From the NCBI GenBank assembly GCA_910587395.1, contig CAJULJ010000033.1, positions 1 through 31,787 on the forward strand: a stretch of DNA of 31,787 nucleotides, given 5' to 3'. Numbering within the stretch: position 1 is the first letter of the stretch; each line of letters starts with the position of its first letter. Made by a program: the position numbers and the translations under genes. Below, piece by piece: positions 14,652-22,650 of the stretch. This stretch comes from an uncultured Oscillospiraceae bacterium. Its GTDB lineage: Bacteria > Bacillota > Clostridia > Oscillospirales > Oscillospiraceae. The notes beneath the pieces were generated by a model. It saw only the letters and a program-made list of their open reading frames with translations. It made no database searches and was not told the DNA's origin.

Positions 14652-14680
14652 TTGCTTTTTGTCTCGGAATCTAGTATACT
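14652..14680 (+). promoter_or_regulatory. Candidate promoter of the DUF3737 gene
   Basis: TTGCTT (14652-14657), a 17-bp spacer and TATACT (14675-14680) lie about 85 bp ahead of the start codon. Confidence 0.55.
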
Positions 14681-14765
14681 ATCTCAAATCCCAGAGGTAA
14701 AGTATGCTGTTTGCATAGCATTTGAGCGGCCTGGCCGCAGATCAAACGACGGAGGATCGAAAAGC

Positions 14766-15617
14766 ATGAGAAAATTCATTGAGAAGCAGCAATTTGACGC
14801 CGAGCGGGCGCTGTACCATCTGCAGCACGCCGACGTGTCCGAGTGCGTGTTCGCGGGTCCGGCGGACGGCGAGTCCGCGTTGAAGGAGGCTGAGGATGTG
14901 AAGCTGAACCGGTGCAGCTTTTCCCTGCGGTATCCGCTCTGGCATGTGAAGGGGTTTGAGCTGACCGGCTCCACCATGGACGAGCTGACCCGCGCGGCCA
15001 TCTGGTATGCGCAGGACGGGACCGTCACGGACAGCGTGCTGGGGGGCATCAAAGCTCTGCGGGAGTGCCGGAGGGTGGCTTTGGAGCGGTGCCGCGTCAA
15101 CTCCCCGGAGTTTGGGTGGAAGTGCGGGGACATCTCCCTGCGGGATTCGGAGATCGTGTCGGAATACCTGTTTCTGGACAGCCGCAGGGTCAGGCTGGAG
15201 CGGGTGAGGATGAAGGGGAAGTATTCCTTCCAGTACATAGAGGGTTTGGAGATCACGGACAGCGTGCTGGACACCAAGGATGCCTTCTGGCACAGCAAAA
15301 ACGTCATCGTGCGCAGCAGTGTGGTCAAGGGGGAGTATCTGGGGTGGTTTTCCGACGGCCTGACCCTGATCGACTGCGAGATCATCGGCACTCAGCCGCT
15401 GTGCTACTGCGAAAATCTGAAGCTGGTCAACTGCACCATGGAGGATACTGATCTGGCCTTTGAATACTCCGATGTGGAGGCCGATATCCGGGGCCATGTG
15501 CTGTCCGTCAAAAATCCCAGGTCCGGCGTCATCACGGCGGACAGCGTGGGTGAGATTGTCCGGGACGACCCCGTGATGGAGTGCACGGGGCAGGTGGTGC
15601 TTCGGAGCGTATCGTAA
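14766..15617 (+). CDS. DUF3737 family right-handed beta-helix protein
   Basis: Protein of 283 residues that matches the DUF3737 family along its length. Landmarks are FAGPADGESALKEA, SLRYPLWHVKGFEL, RAAIWYAQDG, GIKALRECR, SPEFGWKC, MKGKYSFQYIE, DTKDAFWHSKN and GTQPLCYCENLKLVNCTME. The regular 20-25-residue rungs imply a parallel beta-helix with no signal peptide. Its activity is unknown. I start at the ATG at 14766, with GGAGG 8 bases upstream; the open frame extends further upstream without family similarity. It is flanked by divergent and convergent neighbours, so it is probably a single-gene unit with its own promoter and a hairpin after it. Confidence 0.9.
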   Translation: MRKFIEKQQFDAERALYHLQHADVSECVFAGPADGESALKEAEDVKLNRCSFSLRYPLWHVKGFELTGSTMDELTRAAIWYAQDGTVTDSVLGGIKALRECRRVALERCRVNSPEFGWKCGDISLRDSEIVSEYLFLDSRRVRLERVRMKGKYSFQYIEGLEITDSVLDTKDAFWHSKNVIVRSSVVKGEYLGWFSDGLTLIDCEIIGTQPLCYCENLKLVNCTMEDTDLAFEYSDVEADIRGHVLSVKNPRSGVITADSVGEIVRDDPVMECTGQVVLRSVS

Positions 15618-15671
15618 AAAGCCCGTTTCACAGCGGGGAGAGCAGGCCCGCGCGGAGAATGCGGCAAAAGA

Positions 15672-15706
15672 CAGCCCCGCGCTGCCCGAAGGGCGGCGCG
15701 GGGCTG
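15672..15706. terminator. Strong hairpin between convergent genes
   Basis: A 16-bp GC-rich stem with one G-U pair and a 3-base loop (15672-15687 with 15691-15706) sits between the DUF3737 gene and the convergent membrane-protein gene. The T tract is short (CTGCTTT), so efficiency is uncertain; it may serve both strands. Confidence 0.6.
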
Positions 15707-15744
15707 CTGCTTTGATGGGGTCTGGGGCAAATGCGCGCTGAAGC

Positions 15745-16179
15745 TCAGGCGTTTTCCTTCACCGTGCGCAGGAAGCCGCTGATGATGAGCACCAGACAGC
15801 CCACCAGCAGGCAGGCCCAGGCGCCCACGGAGACGTAGAACACACTCCAGCCCGTGGTGTTGCCGGCGTTGAAGGAGAACAGACCGGCGATCATCATGAC
15901 CCGCTGGCCCACGGCGGCGCCGAAGGTGTAGAAGAACAGGCCGATGGCGGCCAGCAGGGACACGCTGCCGATGAGGTCGAAGTTGCCGAAGCGGCCGGAG
16001 GTCCAGACGGCCAGCACGCACAGCACCGCGCCCGCGATGCCGGCGGCCGCGATCATGGGAAGGCCGGCCAGGGTGTTGTCCGCGCTCATGGTGCTGCTGA
16101 CGATGGTGAGGATGGTGCCCACCACGCCCAGGATGGCGGCGAGGATGTTGAAATAGCCGCCCACATTCAGTTTTTTCAT
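15745..16179 (-). CDS. Small four-helix membrane protein linked to the GH3 gene
   Basis: Protein of 144 residues with four hydrophobic helices (about 8-28, 40-60, 69-90 and 110-132) and short loops; no known family comes to mind. The ATG at 16179 follows the stop codon of the upstream GH3 gene after a single base (TGA-g-ATG), and its GGAGGAG site lies inside the GH3 coding end. The two are therefore co-transcribed and translationally coupled. This suggests it assists membrane insertion or anchoring of the GH3, or forms a complex with its C-terminal helix. An upstream extension to 16230 overlaps the GH3 end and has no better start site. Confidence 0.75.
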   Translation of the reverse strand: MKKLNVGGYFNILAAILGVVGTILTIVSSTMSADNTLAGLPMIAAAGIAGAVLCVLAVWTSGRFGNFDLIGSVSLLAAIGLFFYTFGAAVGQRVMMIAGLFSFNAGNTTGWSVFYVSVGAWACLLVGCLVLIISGFLRTVKENA

Positions 16180-16180
16180 C

Positions 16181-19100
16181 TCACTTCTCCTCCTTCTTCT
16201 TGGTGGAGGACAGCACGTACAGCACGACAAAGGCCGCAGCCAGCACGCCGGAGCCGATCTCCAGCCCCATGTAGGTGGCCCGCCACCAGGTCATCCGGGA
16301 GCCGAAGTGGGTGGTGGCGTTGTAGCGGTTCATCAGGTGGCTCTCGCTCCAGGCGAAGATGTTCTTGTGGACGGCGTCCTTCAGCTTCAGCTGGAGGTTG
16401 GCGTCGCCGTCGATCAGGTGGGCGTTCAGCGGGTCGCTGTACATCTGATTGGTGAACAGGAAGCAGCTGTCCAGGGTGGTGCTCTTGTAGAAGCCCTCCT
16501 GGCCGCGGGTGTCGAAACAGGTGGTGCCGGAGTTGAGCACGGCGGTCCACAGGTCCACGTCGTCATAGATGTCGGTGACGGCATAGCCGATGAAGCCCCA
16601 CTCATTGGCCAGGATCTCAGTCATCAAGCCGTAGCTGGAGGTGCACTCAATGGCGCCGATCTTGGAGAAGGAGGTCATCAGGCCGCGCATACCGGCGTCA
16701 TAGTCGTCGGTGTCGTACTTGGTGGCCTCGAAGGCGATCTGGTAGGCGCGCAGCTCCACCTCGCGGGCGCGCTGCTCGGTCATCCAGGGGGACACGCCGC
16801 CGCGCTCAGACTCCTGGTCATTGAAGGCGAAGTGCTTGGGAGCGGCCACAAGGCCGTACTCCAGCGCGCCGATGGCGAACTCCATGGCGGCCACGCCGGA
16901 CAGGACGGGGTCCTCGGAGTAATACTCGCCGTTGCGGCCGTTATAGGCGTGGCGGTGGGTGTTCAAGCCGGGACCCCACAGGATGTTGATGCCGGTGAAC
17001 AGCGATTCGATGCCCTCAAACTGGCCCAGCTCATACATCAGCTCGGGGTTGAAGGTGGACGCGCCCATGGGGGCGTTGGCGAACACCTCGGGGTGCCAAT
17101 TTCCATTGGTGTCGCTTTGGGGGATGGCCCAGGGGGCGTCGGGGTCCTTGGACGCGTTCAGGTTGACGGCGATGCCGTTGCCCGCGTTCTCGGTCATGTA
17201 GGTCTCCAAAGCGCCGATGGAGTCCGCGCCGGGGATGGACGGGCCGCCGAAGGAGAAGATGTACATGGCTTCTTCAAGGGTCAGCTGATCCAGCAGCTGG
17301 TCCCACTTGGGATCGTCATAGGGCACGCCGTACATCTCGTGGATTTTGATGCCGCTGTCCACGCCCCACTTGATGTCGGAGGTGTCGTCGCTGGTGCGCA
17401 GCTCGTAGATCTTGCCGTTCAGGTAGTCAATGAGCTGCTGATTGGTCAGGGTCATGTTGTCGTAGGTTTTGGGGAAGGTGCCCGCCCAGTCGGCGCGGGT
17501 GAGGTAGGTGACCTCTCCGGGCTGGAAGAAGTTCCAGTCGGCGTAGGGCAGCTGGTTGGAGATCTTGTAGCCGGTTTTGGACACGGAGAACATGGTCTTG
17601 GAGATGAAGCTCTCGGTGATGCTGCGGCGATACGCCTGGGCGGCGTTGCCCTTGCCCGCCATCCTGCTCTCGTCCATGCCCTGGGCCGCCATGATGGCGT
17701 TCAGCGCGTCGTGGGCGCCGTTGCCCACGGCGAAGTAATAGTCGCCCGGGTCCATGATGTAGGTGCCCTTGGTGCCGTCGCCGTTGTCGTAGGACTCGTC
17801 GTAGCTGGCGATGAACTGGAGATCCACCTTCACCTCCACGGTCTCGGAAGCGCCGGGGGCCAGCACGCCGCTCTTTTCAAAGTTCAGCAGCTGGATGGCG
17901 GGCTTCTCCACGCCGCCGGGGGTGTAGGGAGCTTGACCGTAGATCTGCACCGGAGTCTTGCCTGCGGCGGAGCCGGTGTTGGTCACCTTTACGCTGAAGG
18001 TGGCGTAGGCGCTGGGCGCGCCGGTCTCGGGATCGGTGCTGATCTCGAACCTGGGCTCACCCTCGATGGCGTAGTCGAAGGTGGTATAGCTCAGCCCATA
18101 GCCGAAGCCGTAGGTCACCTCGTCGTCATAGTTCCAGCCCCCGCTGGAGCCGTAGGCGCCCGCGGAGGAATCCGCGCCGCCCGTACCGGCCACACAGTCG
18201 TAATAGCGGGTCTCATAATAGCGGTAGCCCACGTAGATGCCCTCGGCCTCAATGGCATAGGCGCCGGGGTTGAAGCCCAGCACGCCGCCGGTGCGGGTGA
18301 TGGTGCCCTCAGTGTTGGAGTAGTACATCTTGCCCATGTTCTGCATGGCGGGGGCGGACATGTTATAGGCGGTGAAGATGTCGAACAGGCCGCCGGAGGG
18401 GCTGACCCGGCCGCACAGGATGTCGGCCACGCCCAGGAAGCCGTAGCAGCCGGGCACGCCGATCCACAAAATGGCGTCCACGTCGGGATCGTCCTTCAGG
18501 GAGCCGATTTCCACGGAGGCGGAGCTCTGGACCAGGACGATGACCTTGTCGGAGCACTCCTTGGCCAGGGCGATGAGGTCCCGTTCGTTCTTGGTCAGGG
18601 AGAAGGGCTCGCCGTGCTCGAAGTCCAGACCGTCGGCCACGCCGCCGGGCAGGTAATCCAGCTGCTCGCAGCTGGGCCGGGCGATGACCACGATGGCCGC
18701 GTCCCCGTACTGGGCGAAGCTGGACTTATAGTCGCTGTTGACGCCCGCGATCTCGTCGATGGAGGGCTCGCCGGGATCGTACACCTCGGCGGCGGGTTCG
18801 TTCTCATAGTGAACGTAGGTATCGCCCAGCTTCTCGTAGATGTCGATCATGGTCTGGTTCAGGTTGTAGCCGGCGCCCTCAAAGTCAAACTCATCGCCGG
18901 TCCAAGCGGCTCCCACAGTGGGTCCCGGAGGGGCCCCGCGGGAGCCCACGGACCAGGCCATGGTATTGGCGAAATCAGTTTTGCTCTGGCTCAGGGCCTG
19001 CTCCAGGCTGATGTACGCGCCCTGGGCCTTTACGCCGAAGCTGGAGCCCAGCAGGTTGGAATGGGAGCGGATGCCCAGCAGCGTCACGTTGGCGCCGGAG

Positions 19101-19429
19101 CTGAGGGGCAGCGCATTATTTTCGTTCTTCAGCAGCACGCTGCCCTCGGCCGCCTCCCGGCGGTTCAGGTCGATGGCCGCAGAGATCAGGGCGTTGGAAT
19201 TGCCGGTGCCGTCGGCGTTGAGATACTCCGCCGGGGGCGAGAATTTGTCATACAGCGGATTGCCGGCGTTCTGCTCGGAGACGAATCCCGAACTGACGGT
19301 GCCCAAGGCGGTGTCGATGGTGCCGGCGTTGGCCTCCATGATGCTGCCCGCCGTCAAGGACAGGCACAGCACGAAGACCATCAGGGCGGCCAGACCGCGC
19401 CACAGGCCGCGTTTTGTCTTTGCAAGCAT
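16181..19429 (-). CDS. Circularly permuted GH3 glycoside hydrolase, membrane-anchored at both ends
   Basis: Protein of 1082 residues. An N-terminal anchor or signal helix (about 8-30) is followed by the GH3 alpha/beta-sandwich domain (from about 95: GSVLLKNENNALPL), an FnIII-like domain (KVTNTGSAAGKTPVQIY, about 465-570) and only then the TIM-barrel domain (about 690-1010). Barrel motifs are GRNGEYYSEDP, APKHFAFND (K865, H866) and the nucleophile motif AVTDIYDD (D953). The ordinary GH3 order is barrel first, so this is the permuted type known from Ruminococcus albus and Butyrivibrio beta-glucosidases. A C-terminal helix (about 1046-1072) ends in KKKEEK. I chose the ATG at 19429 because GAGGAGGAG precedes it. 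Substrate specificity (beta-glucoside, xyloside or other) is not readable. Transcription starts from a strong promoter carrying a TetR-type palindrome. Confidence 0.88.
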   Translation of the reverse strand: MLAKTKRGLWRGLAALMVFVLCLSLTAGSIMEANAGTIDTALGTVSSGFVSEQNAGNPLYDKFSPPAEYLNADGTGNSNALISAAIDLNRREAAEGSVLLKNENNALPLSSGANVTLLGIRSHSNLLGSSFGVKAQGAYISLEQALSQSKTDFANTMAWSVGSRGAPPGPTVGAAWTGDEFDFEGAGYNLNQTMIDIYEKLGDTYVHYENEPAAEVYDPGEPSIDEIAGVNSDYKSSFAQYGDAAIVVIARPSCEQLDYLPGGVADGLDFEHGEPFSLTKNERDLIALAKECSDKVIVLVQSSASVEIGSLKDDPDVDAILWIGVPGCYGFLGVADILCGRVSPSGGLFDIFTAYNMSAPAMQNMGKMYYSNTEGTITRTGGVLGFNPGAYAIEAEGIYVGYRYYETRYYDCVAGTGGADSSAGAYGSSGGWNYDDEVTYGFGYGLSYTTFDYAIEGEPRFEISTDPETGAPSAYATFSVKVTNTGSAAGKTPVQIYGQAPYTPGGVEKPAIQLLNFEKSGVLAPGASETVEVKVDLQFIASYDESYDNGDGTKGTYIMDPGDYYFAVGNGAHDALNAIMAAQGMDESRMAGKGNAAQAYRRSITESFISKTMFSVSKTGYKISNQLPYADWNFFQPGEVTYLTRADWAGTFPKTYDNMTLTNQQLIDYLNGKIYELRTSDDTSDIKWGVDSGIKIHEMYGVPYDDPKWDQLLDQLTLEEAMYIFSFGGPSIPGADSIGALETYMTENAGNGIAVNLNASKDPDAPWAIPQSDTNGNWHPEVFANAPMGASTFNPELMYELGQFEGIESLFTGINILWGPGLNTHRHAYNGRNGEYYSEDPVLSGVAAMEFAIGALEYGLVAAPKHFAFNDQESERGGVSPWMTEQRAREVELRAYQIAFEATKYDTDDYDAGMRGLMTSFSKIGAIECTSSYGLMTEILANEWGFIGYAVTDIYDDVDLWTAVLNSGTTCFDTRGQEGFYKSTTLDSCFLFTNQMYSDPLNAHLIDGDANLQLKLKDAVHKNIFAWSESHLMNRYNATTHFGSRMTWWRATYMGLEIGSGVLAAAFVVLYVLSSTKKKEEK

Positions 19430-19500
19430 TTTTTCACTTCTCCTCCTCACAAAAATGGTACCGATGGGTCCTTCTTCCGCGGCGGCCGGCACACGCTCGC

Positions 19501-19565
19501 ACAAGCCGAAAACAACCGGTTGTTTTTAATACGGTGGGCCTGGCCCACCGTATTAAGCGGCTTGT
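19501..19565. repeat. Nested palindromes in the GH3 leader
   Basis: Outer arms ACAAGCCG (19501-19508) and CGGCTTGT (19558-19565) enclose two perfect dyads. One is the 18-bp palindrome AAAACAACCGGTTGTTTT (19509-19526); the other is a 15-bp inverted repeat (19526-19540 with 19542-19556) around a single T. In RNA this would fold as a three-way junction; in DNA it offers perfectly symmetrical protein-binding sites. It lies about 100 bp past the predicted transcription start of the minus-strand GH3 gene, in its untranslated leader. Confidence 0.7.
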
Positions 19566-19648
19566 TCAAATCGTGCTTCGGGGGCGCAGGTTCCTCCTTT
19601 CCTGGGATGGTGTGCGCCGCCGGGAATCAGGTTGCGCATCGATTGTGC

Positions 19649-19662
19649 GAATCAACTGATTC
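19649..19662 (-). promoter_or_regulatory. Operator-like palindrome GAATCA-nn-TGATTC (site 1)
   Basis: A perfect 14-bp dyad begins 7 bp past the -10 box of the GH3 promoter, over the expected transcription start. The same palindrome lies at 20659-20672 in the other promoter flanking the TetR gene, so it is the likely TetR operator. A half-site GAATCA is at 19624-19629. Confidence 0.7.
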
Positions 19663-19669
19663 TGCCGCT

Positions 19670-19698
19670 ATTATAGCGAACACGGTGTAAAATGTCAA
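19670..19698 (-). promoter_or_regulatory. Consensus promoter of the permuted GH3 gene
   Basis: On the minus strand, TTGACA (19698-19693), a 17-bp spacer and TATAAT (19675-19670) match the housekeeping consensus exactly. Transcription would start near 19663, giving a leader of about 235 nt before the ATG at 19429. The rest of 19430-19813 holds the palindromes listed here, an internal AAAGGAGG at 19600-19593 without a usable start codon, and the TetR promoter. Confidence 0.85.
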
Positions 19699-19748
19699 CA
19701 GGTTCTTTTGAAATGATTCGTATTTAATTGTGGAAAGTCACGAGGGCA

Positions 19749-19777
19749 TTGACAAGCGGGAGGCGGTGGAGTAGGAT
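19749..19777 (+). promoter_or_regulatory. Promoter of the TetR gene
   Basis: TTGACA (19749-19754), a 17-bp spacer and TAGGAT (19772-19777), 36 bp before the ATG. A TGATTC half-site is at 19714-19719 upstream; no full palindrome overlaps this promoter. Confidence 0.65.
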
Positions 19778-19813
19778 AAGAAACAAACAATCTGCACAAA
19801 TTAGGAGGACGGC

Positions 19814-20527
19814 ATGATGGATCAACGGGACCGCCCCACCCGGGAACGGATTCTGGACGCTGCGGAGAAGCTGTTCGCGGAAAAGGGATATAAGGAGACC
19901 ACCACGCGGGAGATTGTGCGGGAGGCGGGAGCCAGCCTGTCCTCCCTCCAGACCCACTTCCAGGGCAAGGAGAACGTCTATTATGAGGTTCGGTGCCGGG
20001 CCATCAACAAGCTGGGGCGGCTGATGCAGCCAAGCATAGACGAGGTGAGGTATCTGGACCAGCAGGGGATGCTGTATGGAGAGGTGGCCTGGAACCTTTT
20101 GTATGAAATTGTGGCTAAATACGCCGAATGGAGCTTCAATCCGGAGAACCAGCACGCCATTGCGCTGGTGGGCCGGGAGATGCTGGAGGGTGCGCCCGTC
20201 CCCGGACTGCCGGAGGAGATCATTGAGGAGAAGATCTCCGTGATGCAGCTGCTGTGTGACCGGTACACTGGAACCCAGGGCGAGGGCTGGTCCATGGTGG
20301 TGGGGCGGGTCGCGTTTTCCACCATGCTGGCGCTGGCGGGGGACTATAAGTACGCCGGGAGCCGGCTGAGAGATCCGGGCCTGTGCCCCAGCCAGAAGGA
20401 GCTGAAATATCAGGTGAAAAGCTACCTACTGCTCAGCCTGCGGGCCTATCTGGATGTTCGCAGGGCCTACCGCCGGGAAAACGGAGCGGAAGCGGGAGAG
20501 CAGATACAGTCGAACCGGGTCGAATGA
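19814..20527 (+). CDS. TetR/AcrR family transcriptional regulator
   Basis: Regulator of 237 residues. The N-terminal TetR helix-turn-helix is clear: RERILDAAEKLFAEKGYKET, then TTREIVREAGASLSSLQTHF and the usual KENVYYEV. The C-terminal ligand-binding part is helical and has no obvious specificity motif. The ATG at 19814 has AGGAGG 7 bases upstream. It sits between the divergent permuted-GH3 gene and the glucuronide operon. Both flanking promoters carry the palindrome GAATCA-nn-TGATTC just after the -10 box, so it most likely represses both, with a glycoside, its aglycone or a uronate as inducer. The regulatory link is inference; the family is certain. Confidence 0.92.
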   Translation: MMDQRDRPTRERILDAAEKLFAEKGYKETTTREIVREAGASLSSLQTHFQGKENVYYEVRCRAINKLGRLMQPSIDEVRYLDQQGMLYGEVAWNLLYEIVAKYAEWSFNPENQHAIALVGREMLEGAPVPGLPEEIIEEKISVMQLLCDRYTGTQGEGWSMVVGRVAFSTMLALAGDYKYAGSRLRDPGLCPSQKELKYQVKSYLLLSLRAYLDVRRAYRRENGAEAGEQIQSNRVE

Positions 20528-20623
20528 GCCTGGGGACCGTCTGCGGCGGAAGGACAGCGGAGTGATGACGGATGTTTTGTGGAAAAGAGTAGAGAAAAGG
20601 TGGGAAAATACCGGGATGCTCTG

Positions 20624-20652
20624 TTGACATTTGACAGGCGGACCATTATAAT
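20624..20652 (+). promoter_or_regulatory. Consensus promoter of the glucuronide operon
   Basis: TTGACA (20624-20629), a 17-bp spacer and TATAAT (20647-20652) match the consensus exactly. A second TTGACA at 20631-20636 is badly spaced. The -10 lies in the palindrome CCATTATAATGG (20643-20654). Confidence 0.88.
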
Positions 20653-20658
20653 GGTTTG

Positions 20659-20672
20659 GAATCATTTGATTC
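20659..20672 (+). promoter_or_regulatory. Operator-like palindrome GAATCA-nn-TGATTC (site 2)
   Basis: A perfect 14-bp dyad begins 6 bp past the -10 box, in the same place relative to the promoter as site 1 at the GH3 gene. Binding here would block transcription start. It is the likely operator of the adjacent TetR regulator. Confidence 0.72.
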
Positions 20673-20708
20673 GTTCCGGCGCAAACGGGGGCGTGGGAGG
20701 ACGAGAGA

Positions 20709-22628
20709 GTGAGAACGATAATAAACTTGAACAAGAGCTGGACCTTCACGGGCCCGGACGGTGAGGCGCGGCCTGTGGATGTGCCCCACACCTGGAACGC
20801 CATCGACGGCCAGGACGGCGGGAACGACTACTGGCGGGGTACGTGCGTCTACGAGAAAAGCTTTCCCAGGCCGGACTTCGGGGCGGACCAGCGGGTATAC
20901 CTGGAGTTCCAGGGGGTGAACGCCTCCGCCAAGGTGGAGCTCAACGGGGCGGAGGTGGGGACCCACGACGGGGGCTACTCCACCTTCCGCTGGGATGTGA
21001 CGGATGTTCTCAAGGAGGACAACACCCTCACCGTCCACGCGGACAACAGCCGCAACGACCGGGTGTACCCGCAGAAGGCGGACTTCACCTTCTACGGCGG
21101 GATTTACCGGGATGTGCTGCTGGTGATCGTGAACAAGGACCACTTCGACATGGACTATTTCGGTGGTCCCGGCCTCAAGGTCACGCCCACCGTGGACGGT
21201 AAGGACGGCAGGGTCCGGGTGGAGACCTTCCATCAGGTGGACGGCGCTCAGGTGAAGATCAGGCTTCTGGACGCCGGGGGGAAGGTCGCGGCCTTTGGGA
21301 CGGGGACCGACATCACCCTGGCCGTGGCCAACGTGCGCCTGTGGGACGGCGTGAAGGACCCCTATCTCTACACCTGCGAGGCCACGCTGTCGGTGAACGG
21401 GGAGGAGGTGGACCAGGTGTCCGCCCGGTTCGGCGTGCGTACCTTTTCCGTGGACCCGGAGAAGGGGTTCTTTCTCAACGGACGCAGATATCCCCTCCAC
21501 GGCGTCAGCCGCCACCAGGATTGGAAAGGCATCGGCAACGCCATCACAAAGGAGCACCACGATACGGACATGGCCATGATCCGGGAGATGGGAGCCAACA
21601 CCATCCGGCTGGCCCATTACCAGCACGACCAGTATTTTTACGACCTGTGCGACCAGTACGGCATGGTGGTGTGGGCGGAGATCCCCTATATCTCCGAGCA
21701 CATGCCCAACGGCCGGGAGAACACCATCTCTCAGGCCAAGGAGCTGGTCATCCAGAACTACAACCATCCGTCTATCGTCGTCTGGGGGGTGTCCAACGAG
21801 ATCACCATCTCCACCAGGGACAAGGCGGATATGCTGGACAATCACCGGGTGCTCAATGACCTCTATCATGAGCTGGACCCCACCCGCCTGACCACCCTGG
21901 CCTGCTACGCCATGTGCGGACCGTTCAACAAATCGGCCCATATCACCGACGTGGTGAGCTGGAACCTGTATCTGGGCTGGTATGTGCCGGGCTTGTTCCT
22001 GAATGACCTGTGGATGGGCTTCTTCCATCTTCGCTACCCCAAGCGTCCGCTGGGGTACTCCGAGTACGGCTGTGAGGCCATGCCCAACCTGCACTCCTCC
22101 AAGCCGCGGCGGGGCGACCATACGGAGGAATATCAGTGCGTGTACAACGAGTATATGCTCAAGTGCTTCGCCAGGCATCCCTATCTCTGGGCGACCCACC
22201 TGTGGAATATGTTCGACTTTGCCGCCGACGCCCGGGATCAGGGCGGTGAGCCGGGCATGAACCACAAGGGACTGGTCACCTTCGACCGCAAAACCAAGAA
22301 GGACAGCTTCTATATCTACAAAGCCTGGTGGAGCGACGAGCCTTTTGTTCACATCTGCGGCCGCCGCTATGTGGACCGGCCGGAGACGGTCACCACGGTG
22401 AAGGTCTATTCCAACCAGAAAAAGGTGGCGCTGTACGTCAACGGCAAGCTGCTGGAGGAAAAGACCGGCGACAAGGTATTTGAGTTCCGGGTTCCTCTGG
22501 AGGGCGAGGTGGAGCTGAAGGCCGCGGCGGGCAAATTCGCCGACCGGTGCGTCATCCGGCACACGGATGCTCCCAACCCCGCCTACAAGCTCCAGGGCAA
22601 GAGCTCCAACAGCGCAAACTGGGTGTAA
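20709..22628 (+). CDS. uidA: GH2 glycoside hydrolase, probable beta-glucuronidase
   Basis: Protein of 639 residues with no signal peptide, hence cytoplasmic. The sugar-binding jelly-roll domain comes first (VPHTWNAIDGQDGG, YRGTCVYE-like, NLSRNDRVYPQ-like), then an Ig-like domain, then the TIM barrel (FGVRTFSVDPEKGFFLNGRR, LHGVSRHQDW). The acid/base is E364 in WGVSNE and the nucleophile E452 in YSEYGCE. N518-H-K520 in MNHKGLVTFDRK corresponds to the N-x-K motif that binds the glucuronate carboxylate; some GH2 beta-galactosidases have a similar tract, so this alone is not proof. The uronate genes downstream make glucuronidase the best reading. The start is GTG at 20709 behind GGGAGGA. First gene of a four-gene operon under a TetR-type operator. 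Confidence 0.85.
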   Translation: MRTIINLNKSWTFTGPDGEARPVDVPHTWNAIDGQDGGNDYWRGTCVYEKSFPRPDFGADQRVYLEFQGVNASAKVELNGAEVGTHDGGYSTFRWDVTDVLKEDNTLTVHADNSRNDRVYPQKADFTFYGGIYRDVLLVIVNKDHFDMDYFGGPGLKVTPTVDGKDGRVRVETFHQVDGAQVKIRLLDAGGKVAAFGTGTDITLAVANVRLWDGVKDPYLYTCEATLSVNGEEVDQVSARFGVRTFSVDPEKGFFLNGRRYPLHGVSRHQDWKGIGNAITKEHHDTDMAMIREMGANTIRLAHYQHDQYFYDLCDQYGMVVWAEIPYISEHMPNGRENTISQAKELVIQNYNHPSIVVWGVSNEITISTRDKADMLDNHRVLNDLYHELDPTRLTTLACYAMCGPFNKSAHITDVVSWNLYLGWYVPGLFLNDLWMGFFHLRYPKRPLGYSEYGCEAMPNLHSSKPRRGDHTEEYQCVYNEYMLKCFARHPYLWATHLWNMFDFAADARDQGGEPGMNHKGLVTFDRKTKKDSFYIYKAWWSDEPFVHICGRRYVDRPETVTTVKVYSNQKKVALYVNGKLLEEKTGDKVFEFRVPLEGEVELKAAAGKFADRCVIRHTDAPNPAYKLQGKSSNSANWV

Positions 22629-22650
22629 GAAAAAGGAGGAGAGATTGCAA

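Noticed and set aside
14556..14765. Upstream extension of the DUF3737 gene
   Set aside because: No family similarity and the promoter lies inside it; the ATG at 14766 has the ribosome binding site.
19447..19569. 40-codon TTG-started frame in the GH3 leader ending next to the GH3 ribosome binding site
   Set aside because: The strong AAAGGAGG in the leader is more than 20 bases too far upstream and the sequence simply reads through the palindromes; not supported as an upstream peptide.
16307..19690. Long plus-strand open frame of 1127 codons
   Set aside because: It is the antisense shadow of the permuted GH3 gene: monotonous Gly/Val/His/Ala composition, no domain, no ribosome binding site.
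20631..20636. Second TTGACA in the glucuronide promoter
   Set aside because: Spacing to the TATAAT would be only 10 bp; the first TTGACA at 17 bp is the usable one.
22567..22650. Upstream extension of the GPH transporter
   Set aside because: Overlaps the GH2 coding end; the family starts at the ATG at 22651.
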